Under the pieces are notes generated by a model. It saw nothing but the letters and a program-made list of their open reading frames with translations. It ran no database searches and was not told the DNA's origin. Both the position numbers and the translations under genes were made by a program. DNA of 38,609 nucleotides from Betaproteobacteria bacterium RIFCSPLOWO2_12_FULL_68_20 (GTDB taxonomy: Bacteria; Pseudomonadota; Gammaproteobacteria; Burkholderiales; SG8-39): positions 1 to 38,609 of the forward strand of contig MERQ01000075.1 of assembly GCA_001770655.1 (NCBI GenBank), read 5' to 3'. Positions 1 to 13,424 of this stretch are shown here, piece after piece; the first letter of the stretch is position 1; each line of letters begins with the position of its first letter.

Positions 1-366
1 GGGCGGATCGGCGGCGCGTTTCTTTTCGGGCTGCCCGGGAACCCCGTCGCCGTGATGGTCACGTTCTACCAGTTCGTGCGCGACGCCCTGCTTCACCTCT
101 CCGGGCGTACCGACGATTACGCGCTGCCGCTCTTGAAGGTCCCGGCGTCGGTCCCGCTCAGGAAAGTGCCCGGGCGAACGGAGTATCAGCGCGGGATCCT
201 TTTCCTCGACGGCGGCGAGTGGAAAGTGAAGGCCACCGGCCAGCAGGGCTCGGGCGTGCTGCGCTCGATGTCCGAGGCGAACTGCTTCATCGTTCTGGAG
301 CACGAGCGCGGCAGGGTGGAGGCGGGAGAGCTCGTCGGCGTGCAGCTCATGGACGGACTCGCATAG
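1..366 (+). CDS. moeA: Molybdopterin molybdotransferase MoeA, C-terminal part
   Basis: Only the last 121 codons are in the window, with the reading frame open from base 1. MoeA inserts molybdate into adenylylated molybdopterin in the cytoplasm, the last step of molybdenum cofactor synthesis. The piece begins in the MPT-binding domain, with the conserved FGLPGNPVAVMVTF stretch at visible residues 8-21. It continues into the small beta-barrel C-terminal domain, where GQQGSGVLRSMSEANC is the recognisable family signature. The gene converges on the glycosidase gene on the other strand. If that gene were read through its TAG, the two would overlap by about 20 bases. Nothing to the left is visible, so operon partners are unknown. 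Confidence 0.93.
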   Translation, partial: GRIGGAFLFGLPGNPVAVMVTFYQFVRDALLHLSGRTDDYALPLLKVPASVPLRKVPGRTEYQRGILFLDGGEWKVKATGQQGSGVLRSMSEANCFIVLEHERGRVEAGELVGVQLMDGLA

Positions 367-541
367 GGAAGAGCGGCCGGCGGTCGCGCACCGCCCGGTA
401 GGCAATCAGGAACGCGGCGGCGTTCCACGACTGCCCCGGCACGCCCCGCGGCTTGAACGTGCGCCCATGCAGCCACTCGTTGAACGCCCAGCCGCCGAGC
501 GCGTTGGCGCGCGCGAGCTTGACGAGCTCGCGCCGCGCCTT
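347..541 (-). pseudogene. In-frame C-terminal remainder of the interrupted glycosidase
   Basis: Directly after the TAG at 542-544 the same frame runs on through 64 sense codons to a TGA at 347-349. The translated segment contains LGGWAFNEWLHGRT, then VPGQSWNAAAFLIAYRAV. This is the expected C-terminal signature of the same family: an NEWLHG motif followed by a G-x-x-x-QSWNAA motif. Frame and content show that one substitution (for example from CAG, GAG or AAG) split an approximately 395-residue protein. No frameshift is needed. There is no convincing internal start or ribosome-binding site, so I do not call it a separate gene. Confidence 0.8.
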
Positions 542-1530
542 CTAGCGCTCGCCCGCCTGCGCGAGCGCCGCGACCCAGAACCCGCCCACGAACGGCCAGA
601 TTCCGCCGTTGTGGTACTGCCAGGCGAAGTTCTGGCGGTGGCGCGACATGTAGGGGCGCCACAGCGGGCCGGTCTCGAGGATCGGGTCGCACACCACGCG
701 CACCGGGTAAGGCTCGTTCACGCGTGCGCGCTCCAGCGCGCGCAGGATGCGCCCCGCCGCCGCCCCCTCGGCGAGCCCGCAGAGGATCGCCAGCAGGTTC
801 CCGAACACGTCGCCCTCGTCGCCCCAGAACGAGAAGTTGACGAAGCTCAGGTACAGGTCGCGGTTCTTCGCCCGCTTGCGCGCGGAGTGCGAGAGCAGCC
901 GCGCGCGCCGGTAGTCGGACAGCCCGGTGGAGAACGGATGAAACAGGTGTCCGAAGTTACGCCGGGTGTCCTCGACTCGCCGGAGGCGGTACAAGCGCTT
1001 CACGAGGTACCACAGCGAGTTCGTGTAGAGCACGAACCCCGAGCGCGGCATGATGTCGGCCCAGTCGCTCGCCTCGTTCTGCTGGAGGAGAAAGAAGCGC
1101 TGGTGCTCCTGGGCTTGCAGCCATCGGATCGCGCGTTCGACTTGCGCGGCAAACCTCCCCTTCAGGCGCAGGGCCGCGACGGCGATCAGCCACCACAGCG
1201 TCGCGTCGATGCAGCCGAGGTACCAGAAATCGGCCTCACCGCGCCGCGGATCGACGAACTTGGGGATCTGGCCGTTCGGCGCCTGGTGCGCGGCGAGCGT
1301 GGCGAGGCCCTTCGGCGCGGCGGCGGCAAGCGCGGCGTCGCCCGAGAGCGCCATGCCGATGGCGCAGATCGCGCTATCGCGGCCGAAGATCGCGGCGTAG
1401 CCGCGCGCGCGGGCGCGCGGGCCCGGGTGCGCCGCCAGGATCCCCTGCGGCGTGAGGTTCCCGGCGAGCAGCCGCAGCGCGCGGACGCGGCATTCCTCGA
1501 CGAGCACCTCTTCGGCCGCCGGCAACACGC

Positions 1531-1534
<4 letters not shown>
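542..1534 (-). CDS. Debranching-type (amylo-alpha-1,6-glucosidase-like) glycosidase, truncated by an in-frame TAG
   Basis: Encodes 330 residues of an (alpha/alpha)6-barrel glycosidase resembling glycogen-debranching / amylo-alpha-1,6-glucosidase proteins. Visible family motifs are FGRDSAICAIGMALSGD near residue 50, the Trp-rich FWYLGCIDATLWWL stretch and the GGIWPFVGGFW motif just before the stop. The ATG at 1532-1534 overlaps the otsB stop as ATGA, so the two genes are translationally coupled. The frame ends at a TAG (542-544), but the same frame continues for another 64 codons with conserved family sequence (see 347-541). The annotated product therefore lacks its normal C-terminal helices and is probably inactive unless the TAG is a sequencing error or is suppressed. 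The substrate is inferred from the glucan and trehalose neighbourhood. A neutral-invertase-like or other (alpha/alpha)6 activity is possible. Confidence 0.75.
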
Positions 1535-2349
<815 letters not shown>

Positions 2350-2372
2350 TTTCGCATCCGCGCCGTGCGGCT

Positions 2373-2401
2373 TTGTGGCGCCTCGCGGCCTATGCTAAAT
2401 T
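2373..2401 (+). promoter_or_regulatory. Candidate sigma-70-type promoter for the glgB operon
   Basis: In the divergent otsB-glgB gap, TTGTGG (2373-2378) and TAAATT (2396-2401) are separated by 17 bases. A TGC just before the second hexamer gives an extended -10 look. The AT content here stands out from the surrounding GC-rich sequence. The match is by eye only. No operator was recognised. Confidence 0.4.
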
Positions 2402-2465
2402 GCGGGCTCCACTGCGGCCGCGCGCCGCATCCAAAGCTCGCTGGCGGACCTCGCAGCGAGGCAAG

Positions 2466-4346
2466 GTGCTGACCGAGCACGACGTCTATCTCTTCCGGGA
2501 GGGGAGCCACGGGCGGCTGTACGAGCGCCTGGGGTGCCGGCTCGCGCCCGCCGAAGGCGGCGCGCAGTTCGCCGTCTGGGCGCCCAATGCTCGCGCGGTA
2601 TCGGTGATCGGCGACTGGAACGGATGGGCACCGGACCGCGACGTGCTGTCGCCGAGACCCGACGGCAGCGGAATCTGGGAAGGCCGCGCCCGCGGGGTCG
2701 AGCGCGGACAAGCCTACAAGTACCGCATCGAGTCGCGATTCGGCGGGCACGCCGCCGACAAGGCGGATCCCTTCGCCTGCTTCGCCGAGGTGCCGCCCGC
2801 CACGGGCTCGCGGCTCTGGACGCTCGAGTACGAATGGAACGACGCGCAATGGATGGCGACGCGGCGCGCCAGGAACGCGCTCGACGCGCCCATCTCGATC
2901 TACGAAGTGCACCTCGGCTCCTGGCGGCGCAGCAACGGCGCGTTCCTCGGCTACCGCGAGCTGGCGCGCGAGCTGGCCGGCTGCGTGCGCGATCTGGGGT
3001 TCACGCACGTCGAGCTGCTCCCGGTCACCGAGCATCCCTTCTACGGCTCGTGGGGCTACCAGACCACGGGCTATTTCGCTCCCAGCGCGCGCTACGGCAC
3101 GCCGCAGGATTTCATGTACCTGGTCGATCACCTGCACCAGAACGGCATCGGCGTGATCCTCGACTGGGTGCCGTCGCACTTCCCGACGGACGGCCACGGC
3201 CTCGCGTTCTTCGACGGCACTTACCTCTTCGAGCACTCCGACCCGAAGCAGGGCCTCCATCCGGAGTGGAATTCGAGCATCTTCAACTACGGGCGCAACG
3301 AGGTGCGCGCGTTCCTGCTCTCCTCCGCCCTGTACTGGCTCGACAAGTACCACGTGGACGGCCTGCGCGTCGATGCCGTCGCTTCCATGCTTTACCTCGA
3401 TTACGCGCGCAAGGAAGGCGAGTGGGTGCCGAACGCGTACGGCGGCAAGGAGAACCTCGAGGCGATCGCTTTCCTGCGCATGTTGAACGAGGCGGTCTAC
3501 CGCGATCACCCCGACTGCGTCACCATCGCCGAGGAATCCACCGCCTGGCCGATGGTGTCGCGACCGACTTACCTCGGCGGCCTCGGCTTCGGCATGAAGT
3601 GGAACATGGGCTGGATGCACGACACGCTCGCATACATGAAGCAGGACCCGATCCACCGCAAGTACCACCACGACCAGCTCACGTTCTCGCTCATCTACGC
3701 GTTCCACGAGAACTTCGTGCTGCCGCTCTCGCACGACGAGGTGGTGCACGGCAAGGGCTCGCTCGTCGGCAAAATGCCGGGCGACAGCTGGCAGCAGTTC
3801 GCCGGCCTGAGGGCGCTGTACGGCTACATGTGGGCCCACCCCGGGAAGAAGCTCCTTTTCATGGGGGGCGAGTTCGGCCAGCGCCGCGAATGGGGCCACG
3901 ACGGCGAGCTGGAATGGCGGGCGAGCGCCCTGCCGGAGCACCACGGGCTCAGGCGCTGGGTGGCCGATTTGAATCGCACCTACCGGGCGCAGCCGGCGCT
4001 GTGGCAGGTGGACTTCGCGCAGCAAGGCTTCGAGTGGGTGGATTGCAGCGATGCCGAGAACAGCGTGATCTCGTTCCTGCGCAAGCCGCGCGACGGCGGC
4101 GCGGCCGTGCTCGTGGCGTGCAACTTCACGCCGCTGCCGCGCCCGAATTACGTCCTCGGCGTGCCCGCGGGCGGCTTCTGGCGCGAGATCCTGAACAGCG
4201 ACGCGCGCGATTACGGCGGCGCGGGCTGGGGCAATCTCGGCGGCGTGGAAGCGTCGCCGATCGGCGCGCACGGCCGGCCGTTCTCGTTGAGCCTCACGCT
4301 GCCGCCGCTCGCCACCATCCTCCTGAAGCACGAGCCGCATGGCTGA
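2466..4346 (+). CDS. glgB: 1,4-alpha-glucan branching enzyme GlgB
   Basis: GH13 branching enzyme of about 626 residues. It cleaves an alpha-1,4 chain and rejoins it as an alpha-1,6 branch on glycogen. An N-terminal CBM48 ([20 protein letters not shown]) precedes the barrel. Catalytic residues are Asp303 in GLRVDAVAS, Glu356 in IAEEST and Asp424 in SHDEVVHG. Their spacing (53 and 68) equals that of the E. coli enzyme. The extra N-terminal module of long GlgBs is absent. The GTG at 2466 is chosen because homology starts with [12 protein letters not shown]. No in-frame ATG lies nearby and upstream codons do not look like family sequence, so the start is moderately sure. It is the first gene of the operon and overlaps glgE by 8 bases. 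Confidence 0.95.
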   Translation: MLTEHDVYLFREGSHGRLYERLGCRLAPAEGGAQFAVWAPNARAVSVIGDWNGWAPDRDVLSPRPDGSGIWEGRARGVERGQAYKYRIESRFGGHAADKADPFACFAEVPPATGSRLWTLEYEWNDAQWMATRRARNALDAPISIYEVHLGSWRRSNGAFLGYRELARELAGCVRDLGFTHVELLPVTEHPFYGSWGYQTTGYFAPSARYGTPQDFMYLVDHLHQNGIGVILDWVPSHFPTDGHGLAFFDGTYLFEHSDPKQGLHPEWNSSIFNYGRNEVRAFLLSSALYWLDKYHVDGLRVDAVASMLYLDYARKEGEWVPNAYGGKENLEAIAFLRMLNEAVYRDHPDCVTIAEESTAWPMVSRPTYLGGLGFGMKWNMGWMHDTLAYMKQDPIHRKYHHDQLTFSLIYAFHENFVLPLSHDEVVHGKGSLVGKMPGDSWQQFAGLRALYGYMWAHPGKKLLFMGGEFGQRREWGHDGELEWRASALPEHHGLRRWVADLNRTYRAQPALWQVDFAQQGFEWVDCSDAENSVISFLRKPRDGGAAVLVACNFTPLPRPNYVLGVPAGGFWREILNSDARDYGGAGWGNLGGVEASPIGAHGRPFSLSLTLPPLATILLKHEPHG

Positions 4347-6345
4347 GGCGCGCCCCGGGACGCCGGCCGACGGCCGCGTGCGCGCGGTGATCGACGCGGT
4401 GCGCCCGTGCGTGGACCGCGGGCGCTTCGCGGTAAAGCGGATCACCGGGGACGCGGTGGAAGTCGAGGCCGACTGCTTCGCCGACGGCCACGACGCGCTG
4501 CGCGCGGTGCTGCTATGGCGGCCGGAAGCCGAGAGCGCGTGGCGCGAAGTCGAGATGACCTCGCCCGGCAACGACCGCTGGACGGCGAGCTTCGTCGCCG
4601 GCCCGCCGGGGCGCTACCGCTACACCGTGGTCGCGTGGGTGGACCATTTCCTCAGCTGGCGACGCGGGCTGGCGCGCCGCGAGGATCCCGAAGACCTGCG
4701 CGTCGCGGCGCTTGCCGGTGCCGAGCTCGTGATGCGGGCCGCGGCGCGCGCCGCCGGCGAAGACCGGGAACGGCTGTCGGATTGGGCGGCGAGACTGCGC
4801 CGGGAACACGATGCTCGCGCCTTGAAAGACCTCGGGCTGGACGAAGCGCTCGGCGCGATCGCCGCGCGCTACCCCGATCGCGGCCTCGCCGCGGCCTGGC
4901 CGCTCGAGATGCCGCTGGTGGTGGACCGCGAGCGGGCACGCTTCAGCACCTGGTACGAGTTGTTTCCGCGCGGCGCCTCGACCGAGCCTGCGCGCCACGG
5001 CACGCTGCGCGACGTCGAGGCGCGGCTCGAATACGTCGCCGGAATGGGCTTCGACGTCGTCTACCTCGCGCCGATCCACCCGATCGGGCGCACCCAGCGC
5101 AAGGGCCGCAACAACGCGCTCGCCGCGGCCGATGGCGACCTCGGCAGCCCCTGGGCGATCGGCACGGCCGAGGGCGGGCACAAGGCGCTTCATCCCGCGC
5201 TCGGCACGCTGCAAGACTTTCGCCGCCTGCTGGCGAAAGCGCAGCAGCTCGGGCTCGAAATCGCGCTCGACCTCGCCTACCAGTGCTCGCCCGACCATCC
5301 CTACGTGAAGGAGCACCCGCCGTGGTTCCGCAGGCGGCCCGACGGCTCGGTGCAATACGCCGAGAACCCGCCGAAGAAATACCAGGACATCTACCCCTTC
5401 GATTTCGAGACCGAGGACTGGCGCGGCCTGTGGGAAGAGCTGAAGAGCGTGCTCGATTTCTGGATCGGCGAGGGCGTCGGGATCTTCCGCGTCGACAACC
5501 CGCACACCAAGGCGTTCGCGTTCTGGGAATGGCTGATCGGCGAGGTGAAGCGCGAGCACCCGGAGGTGATCTTCCTCTCCGAGGCGTTCACGCGGCCGAA
5601 GCCGATGCACCGCCTCGCCAAGCTCGGCTTCACCCAGTCCTACACCTATTTCGCCTGGCGCAATACCAAGCACGAGCTCACCGAGTACTTCAGCGAGCTG
5701 GCGCACGGGCCGGGGCGCGAGTACTTCCGCTCCAATGTCTGGCCGAACACGCCGGACATCCTCACCGAGGCGCTGCAGTTCGGCGGCCGCCCCATGTTCA
5801 TGGCGCGGCTCGCGCTCGCGGCGACGCTCGCCGCGAGCTACGGCATCTACGGCCCCGCCTACGAGCTGATGGAGGCGGCGCCGCGCGAGCCGGGCAGCGA
5901 GGAGTACCTCGACTCGGAGAAATACCAGTTGCGCCACTGGGACCTCGAGCGCCCCGGCAGCCTGCGCGCGTTCGCTGCGCTCCTGAACCGCATCCGGCGC
6001 GAGAATGCCGCCTTGCAGTCGGACTGGAGCCTGCGCTTTTTTGCCACGGACAACGACAGCCTGCTCTGCTACGCGAAAACGACCCCCGCGCGCGACAATG
6101 CGATCGTCGTCGTGGTGAACCTCGACCCCCACAACGCGCATTCGGGCTGGATCGAGCTCGACCTGCGCACGCTCGGCGTCGAAGAGGGCTCGCAGTACCA
6201 GATGCACGACCTGCTCTCCGGCGCGCGCTTCCTGTGGCAGGGCGCGCGCAACTTCGTGCGCCTGGACCCGGCGCGCGCGCCCGCGCACATCTTCCGGCTG
6301 CGCCGGCGCGTGCGGCGCGAGCAGGACTTCGACTACTTCCTGTGA
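4339..6345 (+). CDS. glgE: Alpha-1,4-glucan:maltose-1-phosphate maltosyltransferase GlgE
   Basis: A 668-residue GH13_3 enzyme that transfers maltosyl units from alpha-maltose 1-phosphate to the non-reducing end of alpha-glucan. This is the polymerising step of the trehalose-to-glycogen route. The N-terminal domains (about 1-200) precede a TIM barrel with YELFPRG and [11 protein letters not shown]. The nucleophile Asp386 is in FRVDNPHTK and the acid/base Glu415 in FLSEAFTRP. Their 29-residue spacing matches characterised GlgE. The C-terminal beta domain ends in DYFL. The ATG at 4339 lies inside the end of glgB and the stop overlaps the treS start as GTGA, implying translational coupling. The immediately downstream maltokinase makes its substrate. 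Confidence 0.96.
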   Translation: MAEARPGTPADGRVRAVIDAVRPCVDRGRFAVKRITGDAVEVEADCFADGHDALRAVLLWRPEAESAWREVEMTSPGNDRWTASFVAGPPGRYRYTVVAWVDHFLSWRRGLARREDPEDLRVAALAGAELVMRAAARAAGEDRERLSDWAARLRREHDARALKDLGLDEALGAIAARYPDRGLAAAWPLEMPLVVDRERARFSTWYELFPRGASTEPARHGTLRDVEARLEYVAGMGFDVVYLAPIHPIGRTQRKGRNNALAAADGDLGSPWAIGTAEGGHKALHPALGTLQDFRRLLAKAQQLGLEIALDLAYQCSPDHPYVKEHPPWFRRRPDGSVQYAENPPKKYQDIYPFDFETEDWRGLWEELKSVLDFWIGEGVGIFRVDNPHTKAFAFWEWLIGEVKREHPEVIFLSEAFTRPKPMHRLAKLGFTQSYTYFAWRNTKHELTEYFSELAHGPGREYFRSNVWPNTPDILTEALQFGGRPMFMARLALAATLAASYGIYGPAYELMEAAPREPGSEEYLDSEKYQLRHWDLERPGSLRAFAALLNRIRRENAALQSDWSLRFFATDNDSLLCYAKTTPARDNAIVVVVNLDPHNAHSGWIELDLRTLGVEEGSQYQMHDLLSGARFLWQGARNFVRLDPARAPAHIFRLRRRVRREQDFDYFL

Positions 6346-9300
6346 GCGCCCGCGTGGACGCGCCCGCCGCCCGGCCGCTCGAGGCCGCCCCGCAGCCTGA
6401 GCTGCCGGGCGCCGCCGCGGAGCCGCTCTGGTACAAGGACGCGGTCGTCTACCAGCTGCACGTCAAGGCGTTCTTCGACTCGAACGCCGACGGGGTGGGC
6501 GACTTCCGCGGCCTTACCTCGAAGCTCGACTACATCCAGGAGCTGGGCGTGAACGTGGTGTGGCTGCTGCCGTTCTATCCCTCGCCGATGAAGGACGACG
6601 GCTACGACGTCGCCGACTACCACAACGTGCACCCCCAGTACGGCACACGCGCGGACTTCCGCCAGTTCGTGCGCGAGGCGCACCGGCGCGGCCTCAGGGT
6701 GATCACCGAGCTGGTGGTCAACCACACCTCCGACCAGCATCCCTGGTTCCAGGCGGCCCGCCGGGCCCCCGCCGGGTCGTCCAAGCGCGATTTCTACGTC
6801 TGGAGCGACACCGACAGGAAGTACGCCGGCACGCGCATCATCTTCACCGACAGCGAGCCCTCGAACTGGACCTGGGACCCGGTGGCGAAGGCCTACTACT
6901 GGCACCGCTTCTTCAGCCACCAGCCCGACCTCAATTTCGACAACCCGACGGTGCTCAAGGCGGTGTTCCGCGCCATGCGCTCCTGGCTCGAGATGGGCGT
7001 GGACGGCTTCCGCCTGGACGCGATCCCGTACCTGTGCGAGCGCGACGGCACCTCGAACGAGAACCTCCCCGAGACGCACGCGGTGATCAAGCGCATCCGC
7101 GCCCTGCTCGACGGGCGCTACGGCGACCGCATGCTGCTCGCGGAGGCCAACCAGTGGCCCGAGGACGTGCGCGAGTACTTCGGCGACGGCGACGAGTGCC
7201 ACATGGCGTTCCACTTCCCGCTGATGCCGCGCATGTACATGGCGATCGCGCAGGAGGACCGCCACCCGGTGGTCGAGATCCTGCAGCAGACGCCCGACAT
7301 CCCGGAAAGCTGCCAGTGGGCGATCTTCCTGCGCAACCACGACGAGCTGACGCTCGAGATGGTGACCAGCAAGGAGCGCGACTACATGTACCGCATGTAC
7401 GCCGCGGACGCGCGCGCGCGCGTCAACCTCGGCATCCGGCGGCGCCTCGCGCCGCTGCTGGAGAACGACGCCGACCGCATCAAGCTGATGAAGAGCCTGC
7501 TGCTGTCGATGCCCGGCTCGCCGATCCTCTATTACGGCGACGAGATCGGCATGGGCGACAACATCTACCTCGGTGACCGCAACGCCGTGAGAACGCCGAT
7601 GCAGTGGAGCCCGGACCGCAACGCGGGCTTCTCGCGCGCCGACCCGCAGCGCCTGTACATGCCGCCGATCATGGACGCGGTGTACGGCTACGAGGCGGTC
7701 AACGTCGAGGCGCAGGCGCGCGACGCCAGCTCGCTCCTGTCGTGGATGAAGCGCATGCTCGGGATCCGCAAGTCGAGCCGCGCGTTCGGGCGCGGCCGGC
7801 TGGAGCTCCTGCGCCCCGGCAACCGCAAGGTTCTCGCCTACCTGCGCGAGCACGGCGAGGAGGCGGTCCTGTGCGTCGCCAACCTCGCACGCTCGGCGCA
7901 GCCGGTCGAGCTGGACCTCAAGCGCTTTCGCGGCCGCGTGCCGGTGGAGCTGCTCGGCCGCACCGCCTTCCCGCCGGTGGGCGAGTTGCCTTACCTGCTC
8001 ACGCTGCCCGCGTACGGCTTCTACTGGTTCAGGCTCGCGACCGACGTCGAAGTGCCGCACTGGCACGAGGATCGCCCGCTGCGCGAGGACATGCCGGTCC
8101 TGGTGCTGTTCGACGGCTGGACGAGCTTCTTCCGCGACCAGGTGGTGCCGTGGCGCATCGGCATGGCGGAGAAGCTGCGCATCCGGCTCGAAGAGGAGGT
8201 GCTGCCGGGCTACCTCAGGGTGCAGCGCTGGTACGCGGCGAAGGGCGAGGCGCTGAAGCGCGTGCGTCTGGAGGACCACGCGATCTGGAAGGCCGGGAAC
8301 GCGAGCTGGCTGATCGCTCTCGCGAGCGTCGAGGGCACGGCGCAGCCGGCGACCTACTTCGCGCCGCTCGCGCTCGCGTGGGAGGACGGCGACGAGGAGC
8401 TGGCGCGGGCGCTCGGGCCGACGCTCGCCCGCGTGCGCCAGCAGGCGAACGTCGGCACGATCGCCGACGCGCTCGCCGACCAGGCCTTCTGCCGGCAGGT
8501 CGTGAGAGCGATCGGCGCGGGCCTGGAGGTCGCGACCGCCCGTGGCAAGCTGCGCTTCGCGCCGACGCGCGCCTACGCCGAGATCGCCGGCGAGGACGCG
8601 GACAGGCTCCCCGTCGGCCGCATGCAGAGCCAGAGCTCGAACACCGTGGTGACGCTCGGCGAGCGGCTGTTCCTCAAATGCTTCCGCAGGCTGCGCGCGG
8701 GCCTGAACCCGGAACTGGAGATCGGCCGCCATCTCACCGACGTTGCGCGCTTCCCGAATTGCGTGCCGCTCGCCGGCGTGCTGGAGCACGTCGCCGCCGA
8801 CGGGACGCCGACCACGCTCGCGCTGCTCCAGGCGTACGTGCCGAACCAGGGGGACGGCTGGAGCACCACGCTGGCCTATCTGGAGCGCTTCCTCGAAGGC
8901 CGCCGCACCGCCGCGGATGCGCCTCCCCCAGACGCGCACGCGGGCTACCTGTCGCTCGTGCACACGCTGGGAACGCGCACGGCCGAGCTGCACGCCGCGC
9001 TCGCGCGGGGCGCCGGCGAACCCGCCTTCGAGCCCGAGCCGGTCGCGCCGAAGGACATCGAGGTGTGGAAGAAGCGCGCGCGCGCCGAGGCCGAGGAGTC
9101 GCTCGCACTGCTCGAGCGCGGCGCCGAGTCGCTCGCCGGGCCGGCGCGCGAGCTCGCCGCGAAGCTGCTCGCCGCGCGCCGCGCGCTGCTCGCGCGCATC
9201 GACGCCTGCGCGCCGCCGCGCGGCCCGGCGTTCAAGGCCCGGCATCATGGCGACTATCATCTCGGCCAGGTGCTGGTGAGCAGGAACGACTTCGTGATCA

Positions 9301-9686
9301 TCGATTTCGAGGGCGAGCCGTCGCGCCCGCTCGCCGAGTGCCGCGAGAAGCATTCGCCGCTGCGCGACGTAGCCGGCATGCTGCGCTCGTTCGCCTACGC
9401 CAGGTGGACGGCGATCGCGCGCGCCGTCGAGGCCGACCCCGGATTCGAGAAGCAGGCGGGCGCGCTCGCGGCCTGGGAGGCCGACGCGCGCCGCGATTTC
9501 CTCGCGGCGTACGATCAGAGCGCGCGCGCCGCCGGCCTGTACGCCTCGCTCGAGGACGCGCGCGGATTGCTCGAGCTCTTCGAGCTGGAGAAGGCGCTCT
9601 ACGAGCTGCGCTACGAGTTGAACAACCGGCCGGCATGGGCCCACGTACCGCTGCGGGGCCTGCTTGCGCTGCTGGGAGAGGAGTGA
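6342..9686 (+). CDS. treS: Trehalose synthase-maltokinase fusion (TreS-Mak)
   Basis: A 1114-residue bifunctional protein. Residues about 25-570 are TreS, a GH13 isomerase interconverting trehalose and maltose. The triad is Asp226 (GFRLDAIPY), Glu268 (LLAEANQWPE) and Asp334 (RNHDELTLEM). Residues about 600-1114 are maltokinase (Pep2/Mak), which phosphorylates maltose with ATP to maltose 1-phosphate. Its kinase motifs are HHGDYHLGQ with Asp971 and IIDFEGEP with Asp988. Such fusions are known in proteobacteria. The GTG at 6342 overlaps the glgE stop, and an in-frame GTG at 6354 is an alternative. The product feeds GlgE directly. A short Ala/Pro-rich leader precedes the TreS domain. Confidence 0.95.
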   Translation: MSARVDAPAARPLEAAPQPELPGAAAEPLWYKDAVVYQLHVKAFFDSNADGVGDFRGLTSKLDYIQELGVNVVWLLPFYPSPMKDDGYDVADYHNVHPQYGTRADFRQFVREAHRRGLRVITELVVNHTSDQHPWFQAARRAPAGSSKRDFYVWSDTDRKYAGTRIIFTDSEPSNWTWDPVAKAYYWHRFFSHQPDLNFDNPTVLKAVFRAMRSWLEMGVDGFRLDAIPYLCERDGTSNENLPETHAVIKRIRALLDGRYGDRMLLAEANQWPEDVREYFGDGDECHMAFHFPLMPRMYMAIAQEDRHPVVEILQQTPDIPESCQWAIFLRNHDELTLEMVTSKERDYMYRMYAADARARVNLGIRRRLAPLLENDADRIKLMKSLLLSMPGSPILYYGDEIGMGDNIYLGDRNAVRTPMQWSPDRNAGFSRADPQRLYMPPIMDAVYGYEAVNVEAQARDASSLLSWMKRMLGIRKSSRAFGRGRLELLRPGNRKVLAYLREHGEEAVLCVANLARSAQPVELDLKRFRGRVPVELLGRTAFPPVGELPYLLTLPAYGFYWFRLATDVEVPHWHEDRPLREDMPVLVLFDGWTSFFRDQVVPWRIGMAEKLRIRLEEEVLPGYLRVQRWYAAKGEALKRVRLEDHAIWKAGNASWLIALASVEGTAQPATYFAPLALAWEDGDEELARALGPTLARVRQQANVGTIADALADQAFCRQVVRAIGAGLEVATARGKLRFAPTRAYAEIAGEDADRLPVGRMQSQSSNTVVTLGERLFLKCFRRLRAGLNPELEIGRHLTDVARFPNCVPLAGVLEHVAADGTPTTLALLQAYVPNQGDGWSTTLAYLERFLEGRRTAADAPPPDAHAGYLSLVHTLGTRTAELHAALARGAGEPAFEPEPVAPKDIEVWKKRARAEAEESLALLERGAESLAGPARELAAKLLAARRALLARIDACAPPRGPAFKARHHGDYHLGQVLVSRNDFVIIDFEGEPSRPLAECREKHSPLRDVAGMLRSFAYARWTAIARAVEADPGFEKQAGALAAWEADARRDFLAAYDQSARAAGLYASLEDARGLLELFELEKALYELRYELNNRPAWAHVPLRGLLALLGEE

Positions 9687-9689
9687 ACC

Positions 9690-10367
9690 ATGGACCGCTT
9701 CGAATTGCTGCTGGAGCCCGTCACCGCTTTCCTGCGACAGGTCGGGGAGTTCCTGCCCAGGCTCGCGCTCGCCCTCGGGGTGCTGATCGCCGGGTGGCTC
9801 ATCGCCAAGGCGGTGAGGTTCGCGATCGAGAAGGGCCTGCGCGCGATCAATTTCCACGTGCTCGCCGAGCGCGCCGGAATGGACGGGTTCCTGCGCCAGG
9901 GGGGCATCCACGCGGACACGACCGCGATCTTCGGCCTCTTGTTCTACTGGCTGGTGATCCTGGCGGCGCTGGTCATCGCGTTCAACAGCCTGGGCCTCAC
10001 TTTCATCACCGACCTGCTCGGCAAGGTGGTGCTGTTCGTGCCCAAGGTGATGGTGGCGCTGCTGATCCTCGCCTTCGGGGCCTATTTCGCGCTGTTCATC
10101 GGCCAGACGGCCACCACGTACTGCAGGAACGTGGGCATCCAGGACGCGGATTTCCTCGGCAGGATCGCCCGCTACGCGATCCTCGCCTTCGTGGTGCTGA
10201 TCGCGCTCGACCAGGTGAACGTCGCGAGCGACATCGTGCGGCTGACCTTCCTCATCGTGCTCGCCGGCGTGGTGCTCGCGCTCGCGCTCGCCTTCGGCCT
10301 GGGCGGCCAGCGCTGGGCCGCCGAGCTGCTCGAGCGCTGGTTCCCGCGGCGCGACCGGGACGCATGA
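9690..10367 (+). CDS. Membrane protein with mechanosensitive-channel-type TM-helix repeats
   Basis: A 225-residue inner-membrane protein. Hydrophobic segments are at about residues 20-38, 85-105, 113-138, 162-180 and 187-208, with a charged tail. The pattern, with [22 protein letters not shown] near the N-terminus, resembles the conserved TM-helix module of small mechanosensitive-channel-family proteins. The cytoplasmic MscS beta domain is absent. The start has a good Shine-Dalgarno sequence (GAGAGGAG) and follows the treS-mak stop by 3 bases. The stop overlaps glk as ATGA. Position inside a trehalose operon suggests a role in osmolyte balance or membrane response, which is inference only. 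Confidence 0.8.
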   Translation: MDRFELLLEPVTAFLRQVGEFLPRLALALGVLIAGWLIAKAVRFAIEKGLRAINFHVLAERAGMDGFLRQGGIHADTTAIFGLLFYWLVILAALVIAFNSLGLTFITDLLGKVVLFVPKVMVALLILAFGAYFALFIGQTATTYCRNVGIQDADFLGRIARYAILAFVVLIALDQVNVASDIVRLTFLIVLAGVVLALALAFGLGGQRWAAELLERWFPRRDRDA

Positions 10368-11268
10368 TCCTCGCGGGGGACATCGGCGGCACCAAGTCGC
10401 TGCTCGCGCTGTTCGCGGGCGAGGCGCGCGCGCCGCTGTTCGAGAAGCGCCTCGCTTCGCGCGAGTGCGCCGATTTCGAGGCGCTGGTGGCGCGCTTCCT
10501 CGAGGAGGCGCACGCCGCGCTCGGCGCGGCGCCGCGGCCCGAGGCGGCGTGCTTCGGCGTCGCCGGCCCCGCCGAGGAAGCTCGCGCGCGCCTGACCCAC
10601 CTGCCGTGGACCCTGGAGGCCGCATCGATATGCCGGCGCTTCGGGATGGCGCAGGTTCGGCTCATGAACGATTTCGCCGCCGCGGCCTGGGGCATCGACG
10701 CGCTCGAGCCCGCGGATGTGGAGACGCTTCAGGCGGGCGAGCCGCTCGCAGGCGCGCCGCGCGTCGTGCTCGGCGCCGGCACCGGCCTCGGCGTCGCCTA
10801 CGCCTTCTTCGACGGCGAGCGTTACGTCCCGGTGGCGGGCGAGGGCGGGCATGCCGCCTTCGCTCCCTCGAACGCGCAGCAGGCCGCGCTGTGGCGCAAT
10901 CTGTACGCGCACCACGGCCGCGTCGAGATGGAGCACGTCCTGTCCGGTCCCGGCCTCGCGCGCATCCACGAGTTCCTCGGCGGCACGCCCTGCGCGCCCG
11001 AGGCGGTCTCGGGCGAGGCGCTCGATCTGTTCATCGCCTGCTACGGCGCGGCCGCGGGCGATCACGCGCTCAACGTGCTCGCACGCGGCGGCGTGTACGT
11101 CGCCGGGGGCATCGCGCTGCGCATCCTGCCGCGCCTTGCCGCGGGCGGCTTCGTCGCGTCTTTCAACGACAAGGGCGCGTTCTCGGAGCACGCGCGCCGC
11201 ATGCCGGTGCGCGCGGTGAGGAGCGAGCGCCTCGGCCTGCTCGGCGCGGCGCACGCCCTCCTGCGGGC

Positions 11269-11272
<4 letters not shown>
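10364..11272 (+). CDS. glk: Glucokinase
   Basis: A 302-residue cytoplasmic ATP-dependent glucokinase of the Glk type that makes glucose 6-phosphate. The N-terminal phosphate-binding loop is GDIGGTKS (residues 5-12). The sugar-site region includes [11 protein letters not shown], followed by [10 protein letters not shown] and [10 protein letters not shown], all typical of bacterial Glk. The ATG overlaps the previous stop (ATGA) and its own stop overlaps glgX (ATGA). In this operon it would recover glucose released by MalQ and debranching. Glucose 6-phosphate is also the acceptor for OtsA. Confidence 0.93.
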
Positions 11273-13410
<2,138 letters not shown>

Positions 13411-13424
13411 GGCGCGCGCATGCG

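Noticed and set aside
6333-10625. A 1430-codon open frame on the minus strand opposite treS-mak and glk
   Set aside because: It is a GC-rich antisense shadow. It is low in motif content and rich in His/Arg/Ala, and the plus strand encodes well-recognised enzymes throughout.
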